From Cohnella fermenti (GTDB lineage: Bacteria; Bacillota; Bacilli; Paenibacillales; Paenibacillaceae): a stretch of DNA of 64,000 nt. The position numbers and the translations under genes are program-made. Below, piece after piece: positions 45,896-52,857 of this stretch. The number at the start of each line of letters is the position of its first letter. Within the stretch, counting starts at the first letter, position 1. Location of the stretch: NCBI RefSeq assembly GCF_004801405.1, contig NZ_SSOB01000026.1:1-64000 (forward strand), written 5' to 3'. The notes below the pieces were generated by a model that saw only the letters and a list, made by a program, of their open reading frames with translations, searched no databases and was not told where the DNA came from.

Positions 45896-47545
45896 CTAGA
45901 GCAGCTCCGCGCAGCTCTCGAGGAAGCGGCCAATCGGCTCCGCGGCGTACTCGTTCCAGGGAGCCGCGATGAAGTCGGTGCCGGAGACGAGCTTCACCTT
46001 GCCCGCCTGCACGGCGGGAAGCCGCCGCCAGCCGAGCGTCTCGGTCAATTCGGTCCACCGGGCCTCCGCCGCCGGGTTCCGATCCACATGGACAAGCATC
46101 CGGTCCGCTTCCATCGCCGCCAGCTCGGAAGCCTCGACCGGAAGGAACCATGGGGCCGCCCCGACTCCTCTCGGCATCGCCAAGCCGAGATCGTCGTACA
46201 GAACCGTGCCCGATCGCCGGCCCAGCACCATGATCCGGTCCCGACCGACGAGCAGGACGAGCAGCGAGCCGCGTATCGCCGCGGCCCCCATCCGCTCGCG
46301 AATGGAAGCGGCTCTCGCCTCGTAATGGCTCAGCCACTCTTCCGCCTCGTCTTCGCGATCAAGGAAGGCGGCCGTCTGCCGCAAGTGCGCGCGCCAGTCG
46401 TCCTCCCAGTTCAGGAACAGGGAGGGCGCGAGCTCCCTCAGCTTGACCTGCTCCTCGGCAGGAATGAGCCCGTCGAAGCCGAGGATGAAGTCGGGACGGG
46501 CTTCGCTCAGCGCCTGCAGGTTGAAGTCGTAGCGATGGCTGAGCGGAGTCGCGATCTCGTACGAATACCGGGAACGGTAGCGGTCGGTCCAGAACTGGTC
46601 CAGCGGAGCCGCGCAAGGGATCATTCGCAGCGCGAGCAGTTGCCCGATGTTGGCCCAACTGTAGGCTGCGATCCGCCGCCTCTGGTTGCGCTGATAGACG
46701 ACGGGCGCGATGCCTGTCTGCTTCTTGAACAAGGTGCTGAAGTAGCTCTCGCTTGAGTAGCCGATCCGGTAGACGATCTCCGCGAGCGGCAGGTCCCCTT
46801 CTCTCATCAGCCGCTTCGCTTCCTGCAGCCGCAGCTCGGTCCGGTATTCCATCGCTCCCTTGCCGAACCGCTCCTTGAACAGCCGCATGAAGTGGAAGCG
46901 GCTGAGCCCCGCGACGGAAGCCAGCGAATCGACGGTAATGTCGGAAGCATAATGGCGCTCCAGCTCCAATCGGCACGCCTCCAGCGCGAATTCCGTCTGC
47001 CGCTCCTGGTGGTCGAGCGCAACGCTCAGCAGCTCAAGCAGGCGAGCTTCGCAGCGCAGCCGGGCGGATGCCGTATTCCGGCTCCATCCGTCGGCCATCT
47101 CCGCGATGAGGGAGGCCGCGGACATGCCGGAGGGCAGCGACGCCTCCCCGCGGAACGGGAATTCGGCCTCGGCCGGAGACGGCTGCGGCGGTGCGGCTGC
47201 GGGGGACGAAGCGGACTCGGCGATTGCAGGCGCTGCGGCGAAGGTCGCGAAGTCGAGCAGCAGCAGCTCCAGCGAATGACCGGAGTAATTCGTCCATTCG
47301 ATCAATTGTCCCGGGGCGCAGACGAGCAGCAGCCCCGGCCGGAGGACGTGCGGATGCCCGTCGACGACCAGCCGGCCGCCGGGGCAATTCGCGACGATGA
47401 GCAGATGGGAACGGGCCTCGAGGAAGGCTCTCTCCGCAAGCGAGGCCCGGGGAGCATCCCTTAGCACGCGCACATCCTGCAGCTTAAATCCAAGAAGACC
47501 CGCGGCATCCTGCCGCAGGTCCGGGTCTTGCCGCTTCCTATTCAT
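45896..47545 (-). CDS. Btr-like AraC regulator fused to siderophore-binding domain
   Basis: 549 residues. N-terminal cupin-like part, AraC double helix-turn-helix (VDSLASVAGLSRFHFMRLFKERFGKGAMEYR.., LAEIVYRIGYSSESYFSTLFKKQTGIAPVVYQR; ~195-295), then a C-terminal ~250-residue domain like a siderophore-binding protein (PDFILGFDGLIPAEEQVKLRELAPSLFL.. PVEASELAAMEADRMLVHVD). This order is that of B. subtilis Btr, which binds ferri-bacillibactin and activates its uptake genes. It overlaps the upstream binding-protein gene by 8 bases, so it is co-expressed from a Fur-controlled promoter. Confidence 0.9.
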   Translation of the reverse strand: MNRKRQDPDLRQDAAGLLGFKLQDVRVLRDAPRASLAERAFLEARSHLLIVANCPGGRLVVDGHPHVLRPGLLLVCAPGQLIEWTNYSGHSLELLLLDFATFAAAPAIAESASSPAAAPPQPSPAEAEFPFRGEASLPSGMSAASLIAEMADGWSRNTASARLRCEARLLELLSVALDHQERQTEFALEACRLELERHYASDITVDSLASVAGLSRFHFMRLFKERFGKGAMEYRTELRLQEAKRLMREGDLPLAEIVYRIGYSSESYFSTLFKKQTGIAPVVYQRNQRRRIAAYSWANIGQLLALRMIPCAAPLDQFWTDRYRSRYSYEIATPLSHRYDFNLQALSEARPDFILGFDGLIPAEEQVKLRELAPSLFLNWEDDWRAHLRQTAAFLDREDEAEEWLSHYEARAASIRERMGAAAIRGSLLVLLVGRDRIMVLGRRSGTVLYDDLGLAMPRGVGAAPWFLPVEASELAAMEADRMLVHVDRNPAAEARWTELTETLGWRRLPAVQAGKVKLVSGTDFIAAPWNEYAAEPIGRFLESCAELL

Positions 47546-48542
47546 GGACGGCGCTCACTACGTCCTGAACGATCAATTCGTTCGCGACGAGGTTGTCGTT
47601 GAACCAGTGTCCGGAGTCCGCTTCGAAGACATGGCCGGCCTTCACGGCTCCGAGCGCCTGCCACAAGGCGTTGTCGGTCGGCGGCTTCGGACGGCCGGTG
47701 CCGGAGATGACGAAGATATAGTCGACGTCCTTCAGGTCGGCGAGCGATTCCATCGAATAAGCCTCGAAGTCTCCATTAAGCACCGCAGGCTGCTGGAAGC
47801 CGAGCGTCTGATAGAGCATCTTGCCGCCGTAGAAGTTCGGCCCGAACAGCTTGAAGCTCTTGTCGTCCTGCGGCAGCAGGAGAACCGCCGTCTTCTCGGA
47901 CGGCAGCGAGCCGAGCTGGGCCTTCGCCGCTTCGAGCTTGCTGTCGTATTGCTCGAGCGCCGTCTTGACGGCGTCCTCTTCGCCCAGCAGAGCGCCGAGA
48001 TTCTCGAGGCTTGTCTGCCAGTCCGCTCCGTCTTCCGCAAGAACGTACGTCGGCGCAATCTTCGAGAATTGATCGTAATCGATCTTCGCCATGTAAGCCG
48101 GCGAAGCGAAGATGATCAGGTCGGGCGTATAGGAGAGCGTCTCCTCCGCCGTCAGCCCTTCGTCCATATTCAGCACCGGGACGTCGGCGAGCTTGTCCTG
48201 CAGGTACTGCTGCGGCTGGCCGGCGGCGCCCCATTGTGCAACGGGCTTCAGGCCGAGCGCGGCAAGCGGGTCCTCCAGGAACGGCGCGATGATCCGTTCC
48301 GGATGGGCCGGAACCTCCACGGTATGCCCCATCGCATCGGTCAACGTGCGGACGCCCGATTCGGCGGATGCGGCCGGCGACGAGGATGGAGAAGCGTCCG
48401 CGGAAGCTTCTGCGGAGGAAGACGCGGCCGGCGAGGAAGCGGAAGCCCCGTTCTCTGTCTTATCGGAGCTCCCGCAGGCGGCGAGCAGCAGCATAAGCAG
48501 CACGATTGACGCTAATGGCAACAAGCGTTTAACGATTAACAT
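47538..48542 (-). CDS. Iron-siderophore ABC transporter binding lipoprotein
   Basis: 334 residues. Lipobox LLLAAC, a long Ser/Ala/Pro linker (~27-65), and the FeuA/FecB-type binding fold (RTLTDAMGHTVEVPAHPERIIAPFLEDPLAALGLKPVAQWGA.., LSYTPDLIIFASPAY). ATG 48542 has AGGGG eight bases upstream and opens the signal peptide. No permease or ATPase gene accompanies it in the window; they must be elsewhere. It is downstream of a strong Fur box. Confidence 0.93.
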   Translation of the reverse strand: MLIVKRLLPLASIVLLMLLLAACGSSDKTENGASASSPAASSSAEASADASPSSSPAASAESGVRTLTDAMGHTVEVPAHPERIIAPFLEDPLAALGLKPVAQWGAAGQPQQYLQDKLADVPVLNMDEGLTAEETLSYTPDLIIFASPAYMAKIDYDQFSKIAPTYVLAEDGADWQTSLENLGALLGEEDAVKTALEQYDSKLEAAKAQLGSLPSEKTAVLLLPQDDKSFKLFGPNFYGGKMLYQTLGFQQPAVLNGDFEAYSMESLADLKDVDYIFVISGTGRPKPPTDNALWQALGAVKAGHVFEADSGHWFNDNLVANELIVQDVVSAVHE

Positions 48543-48562
48543 GTGCAATAACCCCTAACATT

Positions 48563-48581
48563 GATATTGATTATCATTATC
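48563..48581. promoter_or_regulatory. Fur box
   Basis: GATATTGATTATCATTATC matches the 19-bp Fur consensus GATAATGATAATCATTATC at 17 positions. It sits just downstream of the -10 of the binding-protein promoter, covering the transcription start, so iron-loaded Fur would repress the operon. Confidence 0.85.
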
Positions 48582-48587
48582 CACGTT

Positions 48588-48616
48588 AGTATAGAGCGAT
48601 TCGCCGCGAAAGTGAA
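48588..48616 (-). promoter_or_regulatory. Sigma-A promoter of siderophore-binding operon
   Basis: Minus strand TTCACT (48611-48616), 17 bases, TATACT (48588-48593); the predicted start falls inside the Fur box. Confidence 0.65.
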
Positions 48617-48675
48617 TAACGAATCGTGCTGTTTATGGAACAAGGGGCCGCATTATCGCGAAGGAGGCGAGCGCC

Positions 48676-49905
48676 CTAGGATTCCAGGCTCTCTAAGTAT
48701 GGCTTGTGAATCAAATAATAAATAGGACGCTCCCCTCTGGAATCCACTACGGACAGTCCAACGAGTTCCTTCATTATTTTTCGGATGGTAACCTCAGACT
48801 TCTCGCATATGGAGGCAAGCTCCTGGACAGTTAGCCCGCTGTTCGCATCGAAGAAGTGGTTCTGCGCCAGAATGAACATGATGTCCTTCCGATCCTGAAC
48901 GCTGAGCCGGTCATCCGCGGCGAGCTTGTCGCTTGCAAGTTTAAGAAGCTGACTCTTCTCCTTCAGTTCGTTTAACATCGACTCCAGTGTGTCACTGATG
49001 ATGCCCAGGAACACTTCGATAAAGAGATTCATCTCTCCGCAATTGCGGAGACTATTCGTGATCTCGAAGGAATTCAAATAGTTGTTTCGATACTTGTTGC
49101 ATCCCCGGGATAGAGAGAGAGCCGGAATAGTGCCGATACTGCGGGACAAATACAGACTGCTAATAAATCTTGACGTCCGTCCATTGCCGTCGTAGAAGGG
49201 GTGAACATATCCGAAAAAATAATGTCCGACGGCAACCTTGATAAGAGATTCCACCCCGTCTTCCTCATTGCCCATAAATTCGGACAATCGCTCCATTGCT
49301 TCGATGATAGCACTCTCGGGCGTCATTCCCTGATGAACGACCTTCCCCGTACCGGACTTCTTCAGAATGTAGGTGATCTCTTTGCGGAACCAGCGGCCAT
49401 CCGGCAGTTCATCCGCTTCGATCTCTCCCTTGGTGATGTCGTCATAAATTGCTCGATAATTGCTTGCGCTCCGTGGAAAATCAACATCCTGATTAAGCAG
49501 ACTGAAGTAGGATTTAATCATGCTATCGAATCTCTTCTTCGTGTTCTTATTCAAGAAAATGTCTCGAGTACTTCGGATAAGCTCCTCCTTGTTGCTCTTT
49601 ATCCCTTCCAAATCGTTGGTATGGAACAATTCTTCTGCAATGCATTCGTTGATGAATTGTCTCTGTGCGATGGGCGGAAGCCCACGGAAAACGTTCTCAA
49701 ATTGGGCAGATGTTCGATAGATTCGACTCGTGAGCGAGATCATCTTGAGGGTCGGCACTAAATAAAGCTCATAGTGCCGCGCTTGATTCATGGGGCGTAT
49801 ATGCAAGCCCAGACGAACGGATACATCGGATGAGAGCCGATCCTGATATAACGCTTCGAAATCGGATGTGTTCAAATCATGATAATATTTATGTAAATAC
49901 CTCAT
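48676..49905 (-). CDS. Fic-family protein, class II, with C-terminal winged helix
   Basis: 409 residues. The Fic core motif HPFYDGNGRTSR spans His235-Arg246 and is complete, so AMP-transfer (or de-AMPylation) chemistry is possible. An inhibitory helix with the (S/T)xxxE(G/N) motif, Thr96-Glu100-Gly101 in TNDLEG, precedes the core, as in class II Fic proteins. The C-terminus (~325-409) is a winged-helix region (LTVQELASICEKSEVTIRKIMKELVGLSVVDS). No antitoxin gene is adjacent. The gene is AT-richer than its upstream neighbours. Its start overlaps the edge of a 36-bp palindrome, suggesting autoregulation through the winged helix. The target is unknown. Confidence 0.93.
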   Translation of the reverse strand: MRYLHKYYHDLNTSDFEALYQDRLSSDVSVRLGLHIRPMNQARHYELYLVPTLKMISLTSRIYRTSAQFENVFRGLPPIAQRQFINECIAEELFHTNDLEGIKSNKEELIRSTRDIFLNKNTKKRFDSMIKSYFSLLNQDVDFPRSASNYRAIYDDITKGEIEADELPDGRWFRKEITYILKKSGTGKVVHQGMTPESAIIEAMERLSEFMGNEEDGVESLIKVAVGHYFFGYVHPFYDGNGRTSRFISSLYLSRSIGTIPALSLSRGCNKYRNNYLNSFEITNSLRNCGEMNLFIEVFLGIISDTLESMLNELKEKSQLLKLASDKLAADDRLSVQDRKDIMFILAQNHFFDANSGLTVQELASICEKSEVTIRKIMKELVGLSVVDSRGERPIYYLIHKPYLESLES

Positions 49906-49915
49906 CCCAACACGT

Positions 49916-49951
49916 CCTATGTGATAATTTAAGCTAATTTTTACACATAGG
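49916..49951. promoter_or_regulatory. 36-bp palindrome at the fic promoter
   Basis: CCTATGTGATAATTT (49916-49930) and AATTTTTACACATAGG (49936-49951) are near-perfect inverted arms around AAGCT. The left arm ends 10 bp before the fic ATG and contains its AGGA ribosome site. Likely operator. Confidence 0.65.
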
Positions 49952-49994
49952 GTATCCCAAGTCCAGGGGAAAGTGTAGATCCGAAGGCCTTTTT

Positions 49995-50093
49995 TTAATT
50001 TACAACTTTAATTCGAGCTCCACATTCGCACACTGCATGCCCGTTGCTCTTCACTTTAACTTCTTTGTGGCAAGAAGGACAGACTACGATCAT
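49995..50093 (-). CDS. 32-residue zinc-ribbon peptide
   Basis: A small gene: ATG 50093, stop 49995, with a canonical GGGAGG seven bases upstream. The product starts MIVVCPSCHKEVKV and continues HAVCECGARIKV. One CPSC and one CEC place three or four Cys in zinc-knuckle spacing. No signal peptide or membrane segment. It lies between fic and the divergent agr-type operon. It is too short for length-filtered annotation. Role unknown; such single zinc ribbons bind nucleic acid or act as protein adaptors. Confidence 0.7.
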   Translation of the reverse strand: MIVVCPSCHKEVKVKSNGHAVCECGARIKVVN

Positions 50094-50171
50094 CGTTAAA
50101 CCTCCCAGGAACCGCTCCTATATACTCCCATTATGGGGACATATAAAAGCAGTTAAACCTCTCAACTTATA

Positions 50172-50200
50172 TTGACACGTTTTTCTAGTCGGGATATATT
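50172..50200 (+). promoter_or_regulatory. Sigma-A promoter of the agr-type operon
   Basis: Consensus TTGACA (50172-50177), 17-base spacer, TATATT (50195-50200), 66 bp before the first start codon. The strongest sigma-A promoter in the window. Confidence 0.85.
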
Positions 50201-50207
50201 ATTCCCG
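50190..50207. promoter_or_regulatory. Palindrome over the -10 of the agr-type promoter
   Basis: CGGGATATATTATTCCCG is an almost perfect inverted repeat covering the -10. A second one, CCCATTATGGG, lies at 50127-50137. Candidate operators for the operon's own LytTR protein or another repressor. Confidence 0.5.
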
Positions 50208-50265
50208 CGTGATCTCTTGTCTCCGATTTGCCCGCGTACGATATTGAAGGTGAGGGGTTATAGAC

Positions 50266-50928
50266 GTGGAAGATTTTTTGGGATACATGAGCTTTTCACT
50301 AATCGAGAGCTTCGCGGTATTTTCCATTCTCTTTTTATTTCGGATCAACCTTTTCAAGATCATGGGGGTAGTCGTTCTTGTTTCAACCCTGATTAACATT
50401 CAGAATTTCTTTATTCGGGAAGAGCTGTCGTTAAGCGGACTCTCTACAATTATTAACGTTGTGCTGACAACGATTTTCTTCATTGCCTACCTCCGCATTC
50501 CGCTCATTTGGTCTATCCTAATAACATTAAGCGGGGCTTTATATGTCGGAGCCATCCAGACTGTAATCATTTATTCCTCACTTGGGTACTTCTCTCTTCA
50601 TGAAGTTCAGGACATAGCTTGGAAAGGATATACCGTCCAAGCCCTTTCCGGTCTAATCGGTATGTCCATCGGCTGGGGATTTTATAAGCTGGGCAAAGGA
50701 TTTACGTTCGAGTTGGAAAAGCTGAGGTTTAAAGGGGAACGAATCTTCGTCGTCTCATTGATATCGGCTATAATTGTTGTCCTTGGACTCATGATTTCCT
50801 TCGAATCCATATTTACGAACCTCATTATTTTCGTTGTGTCTTCCGCTTTACTTGTTGCATACTACTTACGAAAGGATCTTGAGGCGCATGATCCATCACT
50901 TGGCGAACAAGCTCGCGATTCGTATTAA
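50266..50928 (+). CDS. Polytopic membrane protein, kinase-less AgrC-like receptor candidate
   Basis: 220 residues from GTG 50266 (TGAGGGG upstream). About six hydrophobic segments (roughly 8-30, 33-50, 57-77, 80-105, 120-140, 158-200), then a short polar tail ending DSLGEQARDSY-like. Size and topology fit the membrane sensor half of AgrC-type receptors, but the frame ends without any His-kinase or ATPase domain. The next gene, agrB, starts inside its 3' end (41-base overlap), so the short form is the intended product and not a truncation. It is the first gene of the operon. A role as peptide receptor that directly controls the LytTR protein is inference. Confidence 0.8.
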   Translation: MEDFLGYMSFSLIESFAVFSILFLFRINLFKIMGVVVLVSTLINIQNFFIREELSLSGLSTIINVVLTTIFFIAYLRIPLIWSILITLSGALYVGAIQTVIIYSSLGYFSLHEVQDIAWKGYTVQALSGLIGMSIGWGFYKLGKGFTFELEKLRFKGERIFVVSLISAIIVVLGLMISFESIFTNLIIFVVSSALLVAYYLRKDLEAHDPSLGEQARDSY

Positions 50929-51412
50929 GAAGGCAGCGCCGGAGGCTCCCACAAGTATTGAAGTTATGCGCTACTCGCTCTCTTTCCTGCTAAATGCATT
51001 TTTTATTATCGGCATAACCTTAATGATATCCGTATTCACTGGCAGATTCACGGAGGCTGTCATTGTGCTTATCTCGTACGCGATACTCAGACAGCTTACC
51101 GGCGGTGTCCATTTAAAATCAGGCACTTTATGTATCGTAGTGTCGACAGCCGGAGCAACCGCATTGTCTCTGGCAGAGTTCAGCTATAGGATCGAAGTAA
51201 TCGTAACAGTGGCCAGTCTTCTCCTGATCCTTATTTTCGCACCTTACCTTGTAACGATTACCCGAGTCAAGAAGAACCATTATCCTATTATGAGAGCCGC
51301 AGCCATGCTTCTTGTCAGTACGGCACTCCTTGTCGACTCGCCGCCGCTGGTCGCCTCGTTCTTCGTACAAGCATTAACATTAATCCATATGAAAGGAGGT
51401 GAACGGACATGA
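50888..51412 (+). CDS. agrB: AgrB-type peptide-processing membrane endopeptidase
   Basis: 174 residues from ATG 50888, GAGG five bases upstream. Catalytic pair His75 and Cys82 in LRQLTGGVHLKSGTLC, with the seven-residue spacing of S. aureus AgrB (H77/C84). Four to five membrane segments follow. AgrB cuts the AgrD C-terminus and cyclises the peptide. Its stop overlaps the agrD start (ATGA). Confidence 0.93.
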   Translation: MIHHLANKLAIRIKKAAPEAPTSIEVMRYSLSFLLNAFFIIGITLMISVFTGRFTEAVIVLISYAILRQLTGGVHLKSGTLCIVVSTAGATALSLAEFSYRIEVIVTVASLLLILIFAPYLVTITRVKKNHYPIMRAAAMLLVSTALLVDSPPLVASFFVQALTLIHMKGGERT

Positions 51413-51531
51413 CAAAGAGGATTGCCTACCGAATTGCCGTAAGTCTCGGAGTCATTGCTACGGCGATCGTGTCTACGGCGAGCTGGATTTACATCCACCA
51501 AGAAGAAACGCCGGCCGAACTTTTGAAGTAA
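51409..51531 (+). CDS. agrD: AgrD-type cyclic peptide precursor
   Basis: 40 residues, ATG 51409 behind a perfect AAAGGAGGTGA. N-terminal amphipathic/hydrophobic leader (TKRIAYRIAVSLGVIATAIV), core around STASWIYI, and the conserved acidic tail HQEETPAELLK, which aligns with the DEVEVPKEL tail of staphylococcal AgrD. There is no Cys. Ser25 stands at the ring position, so a five-residue lactone Ser-Trp-Ile-Tyr-Ile (25-29) is predicted, with the AgrB cut after Ile29. Confidence 0.9.
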   Translation: MTKRIAYRIAVSLGVIATAIVSTASWIYIHQEETPAELLK

Positions 51532-51546
51532 GAAGGAGATGGCTTG

Positions 51547-51918
51547 ATGGCTTGGCTTTCGGTTACAAGCACAACAACGGGCCTTGACTCCATGATTAAT
51601 ATACCTGTTGAGGACACGCTATATATCGAACACGATATAAGCGACCGCAAGGTATATGCCTTCACCGACATTGATAAATATTACTTGCCCGGTCCGCTGA
51701 ATTTCTGGGCGGATGCATTAAAGGCTTACGGCTTCGAACGGGGAGATCGAAATCTGATTATACAGATTTCGAAGATCAAATCCATGTCGCGCAGGCCATT
51801 TTGTTGTGCCTATTTTGCTCTGACACCCAAAGCTATCAAGGTTGAGCTGTCGGAACAAAATTATAAGAGAATAGAGAAGCTCGCTGCAGGGTTCAATGAA
51901 GGAATTGTTTTGTTTTAA
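51547..51918 (+). CDS. Stand-alone LytTR DNA-binding protein
   Basis: 123 residues from ATG 51547, AAGGAG eight bases upstream. The whole protein resembles a LytTR domain: DTLYIEHDISDRKVYAFTDIDKYYLPGPLNFWADALKAYGFERGDRNLIIQISKIKSM follows the family pattern (I-x-x-IE .. TxxxxY .. L .. F .. DR-x-x-I-x-N/Q-x-x-x-I). No receiver domain precedes it. Last gene of the agr-type operon and presumably its transcription factor; without receiver and kinase, control must be by direct contact, sequestration or ligand. Confidence 0.78.
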   Translation: MAWLSVTSTTTGLDSMINIPVEDTLYIEHDISDRKVYAFTDIDKYYLPGPLNFWADALKAYGFERGDRNLIIQISKIKSMSRRPFCCAYFALTPKAIKVELSEQNYKRIEKLAAGFNEGIVLF

Positions 51919-51919
51919 C

Positions 51920-51948
51920 GGAGAAGGGGCCCCCAGGGCCCCTTCTCC
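51920..51948 (+). terminator. Terminator of the agr-type operon
   Basis: 11-bp perfect stem GGAGAAGGGGC (51920-51930) with 51938-51948, loop of seven, directly at the end of the LytTR gene; TTATATGT follows. Confidence 0.8.
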
Positions 51949-52018
51949 TTATATGTCACGGATGTTAAACGAACGTTCCGACCACCGGCCAACTCGTCGA
52001 CACAGCGGCCCGGGTCTA

Positions 52019-52061
52019 TGACTTAACGTCACTTACCGCAAGAGCTTCCCTGTATTATAAT
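52019..52061 (+). promoter_or_regulatory. TGAC-N5-GTCA element with plus-strand promoter (antisense to NarL-type gene)
   Basis: TGAC (52019-52022), five bases, GTCA (52028-52031), then TATAAT at 52056-52061. The distance from CGTCAC to TATAAT is 29 bases, identical to the promoter of the dockerin operon. It points right, into the 3' end of the minus-strand regulator gene, and towards the kinase gene at 52858. Confidence 0.6.
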
Positions 52062-52089
52062 GAGAGCAATTCAACGGAGCGCAGGATCG

Positions 52090-52752
52090 TCAGCGGCCGT
52101 TGCGCACCAGATCGATGGCCTCGTAGCGGTTGGCTACGTTCAGCTTCTCGTAGATGATCGTTAAATAATTCTTGGTCGTCCCTTCGCCGATATTCAATTC
52201 GGCGGCTATCTCGCGAACCGACAGGCGGTTGCCCAGCAGCAGCAGAATATCCTTCTCGCGATTCGTAAGGGTATGGCGCTCGGTGATGAATGCGGGAAGA
52301 GCGTTTAACTCCTGGAGGCCGGGCTTGTTGTTCATCAAGTAGGCCGATAGCTTCGCCGCGACTTCCGCCGGCAACACGTACTGCCCTCGGAGTGTGCTTC
52401 TGATGGTGGATACCAGCAATGCAAAGTCTAGTCCCTTAAGCAAATAGCCGTTCGCGCCGTGTGCCAGACCGTCGATAATATAAGCCTCTTCGTTATATGT
52501 CGTTAGAATGAGGACAAGCATGTCGGGGTAACGCAGCTTGATCCTTCGCGTACATTCGATCCCGTCCATCGCCGGCATCCGTACGTCCATCAGGACAAGA
52601 TCGGGCCGGAGTCGATCGATCGCCGCCAAGCCTTCGATGCCACTGTCGGCAACGCCCGCGACTTCCATGTCGGCTTCCGCCTCGATCACGATTCGGAGCG
52701 CATGGCTGATGAGTGGTTCGTCATCGATAATGAATATTCGGTAAGCAGCCAA
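52090..52752 (-). CDS. NarL/LuxR-type response regulator
   Basis: 220 residues. Receiver (IFIIDDEPLISHAL; Asp in LVLMDVRMPAMDG; Lys in GYLLKGLD) and LuxR-type helix-turn-helix (LTNREKDILLLLGNRLSVREIAAELNIGEGTTKNYLTIIYEKLNV). The start is taken as TTG 52752, ten bases after CGGAGG. The GTG at 52797 would lie at the predicted transcription start of a TATGAT promoter (52804-52809). Divergent from the kinase gene. The shared TGAC-N5-GTCA elements are its candidate targets. Confidence 0.9.
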   Translation of the reverse strand: MAAYRIFIIDDEPLISHALRIVIEAEADMEVAGVADSGIEGLAAIDRLRPDLVLMDVRMPAMDGIECTRRIKLRYPDMLVLILTTYNEEAYIIDGLAHGANGYLLKGLDFALLVSTIRSTLRGQYVLPAEVAAKLSAYLMNNKPGLQELNALPAFITERHTLTNREKDILLLLGNRLSVREIAAELNIGEGTTKNYLTIIYEKLNVANRYEAIDLVRNGR

Positions 52753-52857
52753 TTCCCTGGAACCTCCGGATTGAAGTATCGCTCGCTTGCGCGGCACCCT
52801 TCAATCATAGCACGAACCCCGGAGCAAATCATGGATACTCTACGCTAAAGATAGCAG

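Noticed and set aside
49982..49997. AAGGCCTTTTTTT run as a terminator near the zinc-ribbon gene
   Set aside because: The T-run lies on the strand opposite to both neighbouring genes and the stem is only the 8-bp AAGGCCTT palindrome.
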